The translations under genes and the position numbers were made by a program. The notes below the pieces were generated by a model. That model was not told where the DNA came from. It worked only from the letters and a program-made list of their open reading frames with translations, and ran no database searches. This document shows, piece by piece, positions 8,986 through 17,355 of a stretch of DNA of 64,000 nt. Each line of letters opens with the position of its first letter. Within the stretch, counting starts at the first letter, position 1. Origin of the DNA: UBA2033 sp035345875 (GTDB lineage: Bacteria; Spirochaetota; Leptospiria; Leptospirales; Leptospiraceae); assembly GCA_035345875.1 (NCBI GenBank), contig DAORDH010000025.1, positions 12,896 through 76,895 on the forward strand. Reading direction: 5' to 3'.

Positions 8986-10505
8986 AACCTTTACTCACAA
9001 AAATTTTAAATGTTTCACAGATCAGAAGTTTAGATGCATTCACTATAGAAAACGAACCTGTAGCATCTATCGATTTAATGGAAAGAGCTTCTATTGCTTT
9101 TGTAAAATGGTTTACAGCTCATTTTGATTCTGAATTTTCAATTCGAATTTTTGTGGGACCTGGAAACAATGGAGGAGATGGACTTGCCATTGGTAGACTT
9201 CTTTCTCAAGAAAAATACAAAGTAGAAATTTATATCCCAACCTACGATCAGGATAGATCTAAAGATTTTTTGATAAACTACAACCGCTTGCCTCATAATG
9301 TAAAAAGAGTTGAAATCAACTCTACAAAGGAAATTGAACCGGCAAAAAATAATACGATCATAATTGATGCCCTTCTAGGGTCAGGTCTAAATAGAAAACC
9401 CAAAGGCATCATCGAAGACGTTATTTCTTATATAAACCAAAGCGGATTCATTATAATATCAGTAGATATTGCCTCTGGACTTTTTGCAGATAAGCACACA
9501 GATCATTCTTCTATTGTAAATCCTAACTATACAATCAGTTTTCAAATTCCCAAATTGGCTTTTTTCTTTCCAGATAATAGCAAGTATGTAGGAAATTGGC
9601 AACTCGTAGACATTGGACTTTCCAAAAAATTCATCGAAGAAGAAAAAACAGATTCTTATTTTTTAAATAAAAATTTCCTCAAATCTATTTACAAAAGGAG
9701 GGATCCTTTTGCTCATAAAGGAAATTACGGCAAAGCACTGTTAGTCTCTGGATCTTATGGAAAGATGGGAGCGGCAATTCTTGCGGCGAGAGGATGTTTG
9801 CGATCTGGTGTTGGTCTTCTCACTGTCCAAGTCCCCAAAAAGGGAGTGGAAATTTTACAAATATCAGTTCCAGAAGCTATGGTAGTGAGTGGTAAAAGAA
9901 AAAAAACTATTTCTGAAATAGATTGGAAAGAATTCGATATAGATGCAATTGCAATTGGTCCGGGAATTGGAAAAGAAGACCAGACACTGAAAACATTAAC
10001 CTCCCTTCTTACAGAAGTAAAAAAACCAATGGTTCTAGATGCAGACGCGCTCAATCTAATCTCTGAGAATCCGAAATTATTGGATCTAATTCAACCAAAT
10101 ACAATCTTAACTCCTCATTTCAAAGAATTTGAAAGGCTCGTTGGAAAATCAGAAAATGACTTTCATCGAATTTCTCTTCTCAGAAATTTTGCAAAGGATA
10201 AAAAGATTTTTATTGTTTTAAAGGGAAAACACACTGCCATTGCCACTCCAGAGGGAGATGTTTACTTTAATGGAACTGGAAATCCCGGAATGGCAACAGG
10301 TGGGAGTGGGGATGTGCTCACAGGTGTAATTTTATCATTGCTTGCCCAAGGATATGAACCGTTACACGCAAGCCTTTTCGGTGTCTATTTACACGGACTA
10401 GCGGGCGACATTGCTGCAAAAAAATTCGGAGAAGAAAGTCTTCTTCCATCCGATTTAATCAATTATCTAGGAAATGCATTTTTACAAATAAATAATTCCT
10501 ATTAA
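8982..10505 (+). CDS. nnr: bifunctional NAD(P)H-hydrate repair enzyme (epimerase + dehydratase)
   Basis: The N-terminal YjeF/NnrE domain (about 1-215) has FVGPGNNGGDGLAIGRLL (58-75), DALLGSGLNRKP and SVDIASGLFAD, and epimerises NAD(P)HX. The C-terminal ribokinase-like NnrD domain (about 230-505) has HKGNYGKALLVSGSYGKMGA, AIGPGIGKE, VLDADALNLIS and the nucleotide-binding GTGNPGMATGGSGDVLTG (about 432-449), with the catalytic Asp in GSGDVL. It dehydrates the S-epimer with ADP or ATP. Together they repair damaged NAD(P)H. Length matches the fused family. Its 4-nt overlap with the carrier gene means translational coupling, though the functions look unrelated. Confidence 0.95.
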   Translation: MKPLLTKILNVSQIRSLDAFTIENEPVASIDLMERASIAFVKWFTAHFDSEFSIRIFVGPGNNGGDGLAIGRLLSQEKYKVEIYIPTYDQDRSKDFLINYNRLPHNVKRVEINSTKEIEPAKNNTIIIDALLGSGLNRKPKGIIEDVISYINQSGFIIISVDIASGLFADKHTDHSSIVNPNYTISFQIPKLAFFFPDNSKYVGNWQLVDIGLSKKFIEEEKTDSYFLNKNFLKSIYKRRDPFAHKGNYGKALLVSGSYGKMGAAILAARGCLRSGVGLLTVQVPKKGVEILQISVPEAMVVSGKRKKTISEIDWKEFDIDAIAIGPGIGKEDQTLKTLTSLLTEVKKPMVLDADALNLISENPKLLDLIQPNTILTPHFKEFERLVGKSENDFHRISLLRNFAKDKKIFIVLKGKHTAIATPEGDVYFNGTGNPGMATGGSGDVLTGVILSLLAQGYEPLHASLFGVYLHGLAGDIAAKKFGEESLLPSDLINYLGNAFLQINNSY

Positions 10506-10565
10506 ACATTACTTTACGCGATATAAATTTTTCCATGATTATTGAATTTTAAATAATAGGGGTTT

Positions 10566-10644
10566 GGGGACGATAGTCCCCAAGCTGCCGGCAGGCTCCC
10601 TGCCAAATAACTCACCTAGCACGAAGTGCGTTAGGTGAGTTATT
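10566..10644. repeat. three tandem hairpins, dispersed-repeat-like
   Basis: Three stems in a row: GGGGAC-GATA-GTCCCC (10566-10581), GGCAGG-CTC-CCTGCC (10590-10604), and AATAACTCACCTA...TAGGTGAGTTATT (arms 10606-10618 and 10632-10644), the last prolonged by GCAC/GTGC. It is far more GC-rich than its surroundings. It fills the gap between two convergent genes and runs into the stop codon of the lipoprotein. It may act as a bidirectional terminator, but the triple structure is more like a mobile intergenic repeat. Confidence 0.6.
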
Positions 10645-11401
10645 AAAAATAAAAACTTTGATCTTTTGTGTTTGGAATTTTTACTTCTGTGTTGCCAGGA
10701 GTAAACCCGTCCATAGAAATTGGATCTGTCTTTGGTAATGTGATCGTTGTAGTTTTTGTTTTTGGTTTTCCTTTTGGTTCTCCATTTTCATCACAGGCTT
10801 GTATTTCATTACTAACGTTTACTTTTCCAGTAGATAAGTTATAGTCATATGTATTCGAAATTTCACAAGGAGCAAAGAAACTAGTCGTTGCTCCAATCAA
10901 AAACCAACCATCCTTCTGAAATCTATATCGATGTGTATAATGCCATTTTTCTCTTGCGCCGCCGAAGTGATTTACTACTATCGCATTGTTTTCCACTTTC
11001 ACATCTTCAAACGGATCTCCCAGCATTCCACCTGCTCTGCTTGGAAGAATTGCATCAATATTCTTATATAACAACTCCCACTTTTCATCTTTCTTTTTAA
11101 AAATTCGAATTTCCCTTTCAAAGCCTAAATCGGAATCCTTACTTGTCTCATAAATGATAACAAGTTCCTCCTCTTTGTCTCCATCTAAATCACCTCTCAC
11201 TTCAAAAAGATTTCTTAGCCCTTTGGGAGAAGGAATGGTTGGATTTGCAATTTCTTCTCTTCTCGGAATTCCCTCTTCTTCTGCAATAGGATCGGAGTCA
11301 ACCGAGGCAACTGGCTCTTCTGTTGTTTTTTCTTCTTCTTTCTTTTTACAATCCACAAAAATTAGAGCTAATACTAAAACAATTGGAACGATCCATTTCA
11401 T
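10643..11401 (-). CDS. lipoprotein with FG-GAP/VCBS-like element
   Basis: The signal MKWIVPIVLVLALIFVDC-KKKEEEK has its lipid-attachment Cys at 19, followed by a lysine/glutamate-rich tether (to about 50). The globular part contains VRGDLDGDKEEELVIIYE, a Ca-binding-like DxDGDxxxE repeat seen in FG-GAP/VCBS proteins that report on stored quantities. A CEISNTYDY...IQACDENG region near 180-205 could be a disulfide loop. It stands alone between a hairpin element and a 440-bp weakly coding stretch. Function unknown; surface or periplasmic. Confidence 0.65.
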   Translation of the reverse strand: MKWIVPIVLVLALIFVDCKKKEEEKTTEEPVASVDSDPIAEEEGIPRREEIANPTIPSPKGLRNLFEVRGDLDGDKEEELVIIYETSKDSDLGFEREIRIFKKKDEKWELLYKNIDAILPSRAGGMLGDPFEDVKVENNAIVVNHFGGAREKWHYTHRYRFQKDGWFLIGATTSFFAPCEISNTYDYNLSTGKVNVSNEIQACDENGEPKGKPKTKTTTITLPKTDPISMDGFTPGNTEVKIPNTKDQSFYF

Positions 11402-11671
11402 ACAATTTCTCCGTAAAATAATTCAAGTTGTAATTTTCTATTATACAAATCCTACTCGATTGTAAAGATTTTTTCTGAAATGAAAATACTATAAATTTTG
11501 TTAGAATTTTTTAGGGATGCTATTTTTGGATTTGATAGAATGGGGTATTTATTGCGGATAACGCTTATTTAAATAGAGATTTGTTAAAAATCTTTCAGCT
11601 TCTTTACAAAATAATGGCGATTAATAAGAGTTATAATTTTGAACCTCTTCTTTTTTTGCTTTCAATAAAAA

Positions 11672-11854
11672 TTATTTAATACTCTGTAGATGCTCAGTAG
11701 AAGTTGTTGGGTATACAGTGCAACCACTACATACAAAGAAAGAGTAATTCGCTTTCTCCAATAAATCAATTAGTAAAAAATCATCGCTTTGTAATTTGTA
11801 TCCTTGTAAATCTGCGTAAGGAAGTCTTCTTGCGTTTCTCCACCTAACTCTCAT
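11672..11854 (-). CDS. possible 60-aa protein, coupled to C39-like gene
   Basis: This frame starts at ATG inside the last codons of the C39-like protease gene (11-nt overlap, same strand) and runs to 11672. The peptide is MRVRWRNARRLPYADLQG...FFVCSGCTVYPTTSTEHLQSIK, with an SGC motif but no recognised family. Translational coupling is the main argument for it. No ribosome binding site stands out, and it may be a random extension. The rest of 11402-11671 shows no gene. Confidence 0.22.
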   Translation of the reverse strand: MRVRWRNARRLPYADLQGYKLQSDDFLLIDLLEKANYSFFVCSGCTVYPTTSTEHLQSIK

Positions 11855-12431
11855 TCTTCGCTAAAACAATTTGAACCGCATACACATACTTGGATTTATG
11901 TAAAATAGAAAATCCATCTTTTTTATTTAAAAGTTTATTGATTTGAATTCTGCCTCTTTCCTCGTTGCTATTAAAAATCAACTCGCCTGTTTTTTCATTG
12001 TATCCTACAATTAAAATAAAATGATCACATACCCACTTTGGATTTTCATCCGGGTAAATTTTAACTCCAAGTAAAATTGGATTTCCTTTTTTAACATTTT
12101 GAATTACTTTTTCTTCTAAATATTTTCTATGATTATTTACGGTAGTTGAAATGTTTTGAAAGGGAATTTTTAATTTCTTTAAAACTTTTAAAACTTCGTT
12201 CGAGTGAATTCCACGTCCGGGTGAGCCTGCAAGAGAATTGATTTCTTCTTGTGTGATTTTCATCTTTAAACTTTTCGCAATCGAATAAATACAGGCTTCT
12301 CCACAGCTTCCTTCTGGAATTTCCCAATATTCTTTGGGTGGATTTAAATTTTCTAGAATGAAATCACCTTCTTGTTTTTCAAAGGCTAGTAGCGGCAAAA
12401 TGAGAGTAAACGACAAAATGATTCTTAGCAT
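11844..12431 (-). CDS. exported C39-like papain-fold peptidase
   Basis: A short signal peptide (MLRIILSFTLILPLLA) precedes a papain-like domain. The catalytic Cys is C43 in PEGSCGEACIYSIAKSL. The helix KITQEEINSLAG and loop GRGIHSNEVLKVLKKL match peptidase C39 leaders. The catalytic His is H137 in WVCDHFILIVGYN, with the supporting Asn N154 in LIFNSNEERG. At 195 residues it is a stand-alone peptidase, not the N-terminal part of an ABC bacteriocin exporter, and no transporter is nearby. It may process or bind peptides in the periplasm. The full triad suggests activity. Confidence 0.78.
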   Translation of the reverse strand: MLRIILSFTLILPLLAFEKQEGDFILENLNPPKEYWEIPEGSCGEACIYSIAKSLKMKITQEEINSLAGSPGRGIHSNEVLKVLKKLKIPFQNISTTVNNHRKYLEEKVIQNVKKGNPILLGVKIYPDENPKWVCDHFILIVGYNEKTGELIFNSNEERGRIQINKLLNKKDGFSILHKSKYVYAVQIVLAKNES

Positions 12432-12499
12432 GATAAAGATAATTGTATAAAAATTTCTTTTCTATTGACAATTCATTTTCAATTCGCAATGCTTGGAAT

Positions 12500-13297
12500 A
12501 TGAAATTTAAAATATTCCTTTTAGTCTTTTTATGCCTTTCAAACTTATCTGCAGAGGAACTACCAGAATCAATTCCGAATACACTATCTATTGAATATTA
12601 TCAAAGTCTTGGTCATGCAGGACGTGGATTTTCAATGGAGTTAAAGGAAAATAACTGCAAATACTCTGATAAATTTATCAATACTTCCAATGATTTTTCC
12701 TTTCAACTTTCAAAAGAGGATTGGAAAGAACTCTATCATATTTTAAGGAAAAACAAAGTTCATAAAATTACTACCAGTAGTGAAATGATACATGACTACG
12801 ATGGGTTATCTCTTTCCATTCAATGGGAAAATAAATCGATTCAAATTTCGCAAAGTGGTAGTAGAATTAGTTCCAATTGGGAAAAAGAATGGAATGCTAT
12901 TACAAGTCACTTAGAAAAAATTCGTTCAAATGAATACCAAAAAGCAGTCAAGTCAGTAGAAATAAGTCTTGATAAATCGTTAGTCGGGAACTTCATTCAC
13001 ATACAAGCCAATTCTCAAGGTGTTGTATTTAGAAAATATGTAGAAATAAAAAACATTTCAGAAGATAAAATCCAATTAAAATTCCTTCCGGGCAAACATC
13101 GTATCTATGCAATCCAGTATGAGGGATATGATCCTAAAAAATTCGAAGAAGCTAAGGCAAATTCAATGTATCCAGACAATGCGTTAAATCCATATTTAGA
13201 AACTTTAAAGGCAAACCATTTTACTTTGACAATTGAAACAATTCAGAAAGGTTCTTTTATCATTCGAATGAAAGATAAAAAACTAGTTGTGAACTAA
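12500..13297 (+). CDS. exported protein of unknown function
   Basis: The start is set at ATG 12500 because it begins a proper signal peptide (MKFKIFLLVFLCLSNLSAEE, cleavage after LSA); the frame is open from a TTG at 12443 but gives a non-signal extension. The mature protein (about 246 residues) has a first half of mixed alpha/beta with SIEYYQSLGHAGRGFSMEL and a second half of beta strands (VVFRKYVEIKNISEDKIQLKF). No cysteine pairs and no family recognised. It is divergent from the C39-like gene and convergent, with a 4-nt overlap, with the PIN toxin gene. Confidence 0.65.
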   Translation: MKFKIFLLVFLCLSNLSAEELPESIPNTLSIEYYQSLGHAGRGFSMELKENNCKYSDKFINTSNDFSFQLSKEDWKELYHILRKNKVHKITTSSEMIHDYDGLSLSIQWENKSIQISQSGSRISSNWEKEWNAITSHLEKIRSNEYQKAVKSVEISLDKSLVGNFIHIQANSQGVVFRKYVEIKNISEDKIQLKFLPGKHRIYAIQYEGYDPKKFEEAKANSMYPDNALNPYLETLKANHFTLTIETIQKGSFIIRMKDKKLVVN

Positions 13298-13701
13298 AAG
13301 CTTACTACTTCTACTTTATACATCTTGAAGTCTTTTACATTTTTAGTAACTAACTTTAAGGATTGAGTGTGTGCGATAGAAGCGATCATTCCATCTACAA
13401 AGCTTGGAGTCTTTCCTGCTTTAATCAGTTTTGCTCTTTCTTTTGCATGCCAGACGGAGGCTTCTGGCGTATAATCAAAAATAGGAATTGTATCGCGTAT
13501 CGTATGAATATAACTTTCTAAAACTTTTTTCTTTTTCCCATCTTCTAGGCTTTCCATACCAAATTGCAATTCATGCAAAGCAGGACTGCAAGTAGCAATT
13601 ACATCTTCGTTTTTTTCTAAAAATTCTATTACATCTAAATCAGGCTTTGGTTTTAATTGTTCCGATAGAATGTTTGTATCCAGTAGATAAACAAAACTCA
13701 T
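13294..13701 (-). CDS. vapC: PIN-domain toxin (VapC/FitB type)
   Basis: A 135-residue PIN RNase. The acidic metal-binding set is visible: D8 in YLLDTNILSEQ, E44 in SPALHELQFG, D103 in TPSFVDGMIASIA, and D124 in TKNVKDF. The FitB-like pattern (DTNILSE, HELQFG, VDGMIA, LVTKNVKDF) is complete, so it should be active. Such toxins cut tRNA or rRNA and are neutralised by the partner. Start and partner stop codons abut exactly, giving tight coupling. Antitoxin-first order is usual for Phd/VapBC modules. Confidence 0.9.
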   Translation of the reverse strand: MSFVYLLDTNILSEQLKPKPDLDVIEFLEKNEDVIATCSPALHELQFGMESLEDGKKKKVLESYIHTIRDTIPIFDYTPEASVWHAKERAKLIKAGKTPSFVDGMIASIAHTQSLKLVTKNVKDFKMYKVEVVSF

Positions 13702-13992
13702 TTAAAATTTAAACTCTCTTCCAGTCGTTTTGTCTCTTAGATTTGCAAAATCTTTTTCTGAAAATGAAACTTTTTTAAATTCCTCAGACTCTCTTAATTG
13801 TTTGCATGCACTCAAAAAACTTTTACGTTTCCCTTTTAGCAATTCATATTCACGAGTAGAAAGTAAATACGCAACTACTTTGCCTCTTCTTGTAATAGAA
13901 ATCACTGATTGATTCTCAAGAGAGTGAACTAAAACAGGAAGATTATTTTTAGTATGTGCTATGCTGTAACTTGCTTCCGTGAGTAATACCAT
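13702..13992 (-). CDS. Phd/YefM-type antitoxin
   Basis: A 96-residue protein whose first 60 residues follow the Phd/YefM DNA-binding fold: LTEASYSIAHTKNNLPVLVHSLENQ, then SVISITRRGKVVAYLLSTREYELLK. The variable tail (65-96) would wrap the PIN toxin encoded immediately downstream. Upstream, on the coding strand, TTGACA at 14028-14023 is a good -35 element, and the stretch down to 14001 contains the small palindrome ATCTAGAT, a plausible autoregulatory site; no well-spaced -10 is seen. Confidence 0.85.
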   Translation of the reverse strand: MVLLTEASYSIAHTKNNLPVLVHSLENQSVISITRRGKVVAYLLSTREYELLKGKRKSFLSACKQLRESEEFKKVSFSEKDFANLRDKTTGREFKF

Positions 13993-14105
13993 ATATCCAT
14001 CTAGATAGCTATTTCAAGGATATGTCAACCCTTTTTCAAAAAAAATCTTTTTCCAATAATGAGTTTTTTAATTGCTAGTTTCATTCTATAGCAGAAATCA
14101 GAACC

Positions 14106-14861
14106 ATGTGCATTTTATTTATTGCAATCAACGAACATAAAAACTTTCCTCTGATCATTCTCGCAAATAGAGATGAATTTCAGAATAGACCCACAAGATC
14201 AGCTCAGTTTTGGGAAGACCATCCAAACTTACTTGCAGGAAGAGATGAACAAGACAAAGGAACTTGGCTTGGAATCACAAAAGAGAAACGAATTTCCGCA
14301 CTCACAAATTACAGAAATATTCCGCTTCACAAAGAAGGTAGAATTTCTCGCGGACTCTTAGTGCGAGATTTTCTTATATCAAACAAAACTGCAGAAGAAT
14401 ACCTAGAAATTTTAGAATCATCAAAGGAAAATTACAATCCTTACAATATCTTACTCGGAAATCCAACTGAACTTTATGTGTATAATAACGTCAGTAACCA
14501 AAGACAAAAATTAGAAAAAGGATTTCATGGACTCAGCAATGCATTCCTAAATTCTCCTTGGCCAAAACTTTCTCGTGGAATTGAGCATTTAAAAAAAGCA
14601 GTTTTGACTAATCAATTAGAGAAAGACTATCTTTTTTCTCTCATGCAAGATGAAACAAAGGCTACTGATGATTTACTTCCAGACACAGGAGTTGGACTCG
14701 ATAAAGAAAGATTTCTATCATCCATTTTCCTAAAGAGTGAAGTGTATGGAACTAGATCGACTGCTATCCTTCTCTTTGATCGGCAAAATACTGTTAGCTT
14801 CTACGAAAAAACTTATAATCCTAAAGGAGAAGTAGTAAAAGAATTTAGTGCAAGTCTATAA
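14106..14861 (+). CDS. NRDE (TANGO2) family protein
   Basis: A 251-residue protein beginning directly with the family hallmark MCILFIAINEHKNFPLIILANRDEF; Cys2 and NRDE (21-24) are conserved. GTWLGITKEKRISALTNYRN and GFHGLSNAFLNSPWPK are further conserved blocks, and the C-terminus has YGTRSTAILLFD. The Ntn-hydrolase-like fold with Cys2 as N-terminal nucleophile after Met removal is known for the family. Proposed roles include haem or lipid handling, but the biochemistry is unsettled. Monocistronic. Confidence 0.88.
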   Translation: MCILFIAINEHKNFPLIILANRDEFQNRPTRSAQFWEDHPNLLAGRDEQDKGTWLGITKEKRISALTNYRNIPLHKEGRISRGLLVRDFLISNKTAEEYLEILESSKENYNPYNILLGNPTELYVYNNVSNQRQKLEKGFHGLSNAFLNSPWPKLSRGIEHLKKAVLTNQLEKDYLFSLMQDETKATDDLLPDTGVGLDKERFLSSIFLKSEVYGTRSTAILLFDRQNTVSFYEKTYNPKGEVVKEFSASL

Positions 14862-15018
14862 TCATATTTGAAAATAAAATTAAAACTCATTTTATCTTTG
14901 TTTCATCTTTTTAGAATTTGAGATAGTTTTCTTTTTTTATTTCTAATTTCATTTTTAATTGTAGAATCGATAAACTTTATTTTTCATGGAATCAGTTTCA
15001 GATGAAATGAGGTATACT

Positions 15019-15660
15019 ATGAAAGTTGGAATTTTAGGTTCTGGAGTTGTGGGACAAACATTAGCAAAAGGTTTTTTAAAACATGGCTATGAAGTTATGA
15101 TTGGAAGTAGAGATGTGTCAAAACTTTCTGACTTCGTTAAAGAAAATAGTAATATAAAGTCCGGAAATTTTTCAGAGACTGCATCATTCGGAGATATAAT
15201 CGTTCTCACTGTTAAAGGAAATGTTGCGATAGACGCTATAAATCTCGCTGGCGTTAAAAACCTAGAAGGAAAAACCATCATCGATACAATGAATCCAATA
15301 GGAGACAAACCTCCAGTAAATGGGGTTTTAAATTTTTTCACAGACTTAAACCAATCTCTTATGGAAAAACTACAAACCAGTTTCCCCAATTTAAAATTTG
15401 TAAAAGCATTTAGTTGTATAGGTGCTCCCTTCATGGTAAATCCTAATTTCAGTGGAGGAAAACCATCGATGTTTATTTGCGGAAATGATGAAAATGCCAA
15501 GAAAGATGTTAGTAAAATTTTAGATCAATTCGGATTTGAAACAGAAGACATGGGCAAAGTAGAAGCAGCAAGAGCCATTGAACCACTTTGTATTCTCTGG
15601 TGTATTCCGGGGATGTCGCAAAACAAATGGGCACATGCATTTAAACTTTTGAAACTTTAG
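15019..15660 (+). CDS. NAD(P)-binding protein, F420-dependent NADP reductase-like
   Basis: The Rossmann start MKVGILGSGVVGQTLAKGFLKHGYEVMIGSRD (GxGxxG plus a basic SRD at the end of beta-2, favouring NADP) matches the NADP_F420 family. Further support: DIIVLTVKGN, GKTIIDTMNPIGD and VKAFSCIGAPFMVNPNF. The frame opens at 14986, but ATG 15019 has a GAGG ribosome binding site 7 nt upstream and starts right at the Rossmann strand, so it is preferred. F420 use is not implied; many relatives are oxidoreductases or STEAP-like proteins with unknown substrate. Confidence 0.82.
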   Translation: MKVGILGSGVVGQTLAKGFLKHGYEVMIGSRDVSKLSDFVKENSNIKSGNFSETASFGDIIVLTVKGNVAIDAINLAGVKNLEGKTIIDTMNPIGDKPPVNGVLNFFTDLNQSLMEKLQTSFPNLKFVKAFSCIGAPFMVNPNFSGGKPSMFICGNDENAKKDVSKILDQFGFETEDMGKVEAARAIEPLCILWCIPGMSQNKWAHAFKLLKL

Positions 15661-15685
15661 TTCAAAATTATTCTTTTATAAAAAG

Positions 15686-16741
15686 ATGAATAGCCTTCTA
15701 GATACGTTATACTCTACAGTTGTAAATCGGGATTTATTTTTTCAATCCGGATGGGGCGACAAACATGGATTAGAATATTTATTATCAGTGAATCCTACAT
15801 CTATTCATCTGCGTCCTGTAAAAGAAATCGATATAAAATGGGGAGAAATAAAAAAAGAGAAAGAATATTTAGTTCAGGATGGAGAATTTCAAAGTCCATT
15901 TGAATTTATCTATGATATCAAGGGAGAAAAAGTAAAAGTTGAATTGCCAGAAGAAACGAAAACTGCTTACATCCAAAGAATTCTTCCTTTCGATTTTAGC
16001 CTTCAGTCACCTCTGACTATTCATTTTGCAGCAACAGGAGACGAGGGTTATTCTAGACGTCGTCTAATGCTCGCTATCCCCTTAGCCAAAAAAGGAATAG
16101 GTTCTGTATTACTAGAAAATCCTTATTATGGCAAACGACGACCAAAAGGACAAAAAGGCGTTGTAATTCGCACATTCACTGAATTTCTTAGAATGTCGAG
16201 AGCTGCCACAGATGAAGGCATTGCGCTTCTCAAATATTTTCATAGAGCCGGTCATAGAAAGTTAGGCGTAACAGGAATTAGTATGGGAGGATACGTATCA
16301 TTAACCGCTTCGGCTCGATCCAATCTAGAAATTGCAGTTGCGGCTTGTATTCCAAGTCATTCTGGTTCACCTGTTTACGTAGAAGGTGCTTTGAGTAAAG
16401 CTTGTGATTGGACGAGCCTTTCTTCTCCATTTCAAAATCCAATTGATGCAAAACATTTTATGCGTTTAATTCTAGACCAATCCGATATCCGGAGTTTTCC
16501 AAAACCAAAAAGAATGGATGCAGTCATCATTGTGGGCGCAAAGAAAGATGGCTATATTCCCAATTACTCCACTCAAATCATCAAAGATCATTGGGAAAAA
16601 GCAGAACTACGATGGGTAAAAGCAGGGCATGTAGGTTCCTTCCTTTTTTGCACTCCCGATTTTAGAAAAGCAATAGAAGACTCTTTTAGTCGACTTGTAT
16701 CCAATGAATTCTATTCAAATCCTATCGTTACAAATCTATAG
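15686..16741 (+). CDS. alpha/beta hydrolase, ABHD18-like
   Basis: A 351-residue hydrolase of the DUF2048/ABHD18 type. Marks: HFAATGDEGYSRRRLMLA (oxyanion region), SVLLENPYYGKRRPKGQKG, the nucleophile elbow GVTGISMGGYVSLTA with S199, and AACIPSHSGSPVYVEG. A late His in RWVKAGHVGSFLF (about 312) and an Asp in VGAKKDGYIP would complete the triad. ABHD18 is best known from eukaryotes, with scattered bacterial members. Substrate unknown, perhaps a lipid ester. Start ATG 15686 follows the previous gene by 25 bp. Confidence 0.8.
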   Translation: MNSLLDTLYSTVVNRDLFFQSGWGDKHGLEYLLSVNPTSIHLRPVKEIDIKWGEIKKEKEYLVQDGEFQSPFEFIYDIKGEKVKVELPEETKTAYIQRILPFDFSLQSPLTIHFAATGDEGYSRRRLMLAIPLAKKGIGSVLLENPYYGKRRPKGQKGVVIRTFTEFLRMSRAATDEGIALLKYFHRAGHRKLGVTGISMGGYVSLTASARSNLEIAVAACIPSHSGSPVYVEGALSKACDWTSLSSPFQNPIDAKHFMRLILDQSDIRSFPKPKRMDAVIIVGAKKDGYIPNYSTQIIKDHWEKAELRWVKAGHVGSFLFCTPDFRKAIEDSFSRLVSNEFYSNPIVTNL

Positions 16742-17355
16742 ATTCTAACAGGCTTACAGCAGCAGGGAAAATAGGCACCGTGATTTTTATAGAATAAGGT
16801 TTAATCTAATTTTCTATTCAATCAATACAAATATTTCGAATTAAATCACAACGATAGCTGAAGTCTAAATCCAGCCTTTTTATCTCTCTTTTAACTGTTT
16901 TATATGCCCAAGCATGGAATCTATCTCTTATCTAAACTAGATTATAGAATCAGCGAGTGGCAGTCTTTTTAAAATGCATTCAAAGTAAATGACTCCATTT
17001 CGAGAAATCAGTTTTTATCAAACGGTTTAAAAATCTATTGCCAAAAATCTCTTTGAATTTGAGACTTATCCCTAATTTCCAAAAACGAAGACTCTACTAA
17101 AAGATCTGAATTTTTGCTGCAAACCTATTTTCTAAAATCATCTCGAAAGGACTGAACTATCTTGTGTATAACTTGTTTGAATCTAACGTTAGCAAACAAC
17201 TCTTTAGCGAAAGATGGAATTTTCTGATACCCAAGCGATTGCTATCGATAGAGAAGAATAGAATTTTGGGAAAAAAGATTTAGGGAACAGCTAACTTGAT
17301 CCAGTTGAGTTCAAAATGGAAAACTAAAGAATAGAAATTTAAAAAAGAGGGAAAA
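16742..17355. other. 614-bp intergenic region, nothing identified
   Basis: No open frame with a plausible start, no tRNA, and no strong hairpin. Base composition is AT-rich like other spacers. It separates the hydrolase from mqo; the GAGGGA at 17346-17351 is the mqo ribosome binding site. A leader RNA or decayed gene cannot be excluded. Confidence 0.5.

Noticed and set aside
11844..12431. Bacteriocin exporter C39 domain
   Set aside because: The protein is only 195 residues with its own signal peptide; no ABC transporter or leader-peptide gene is near.
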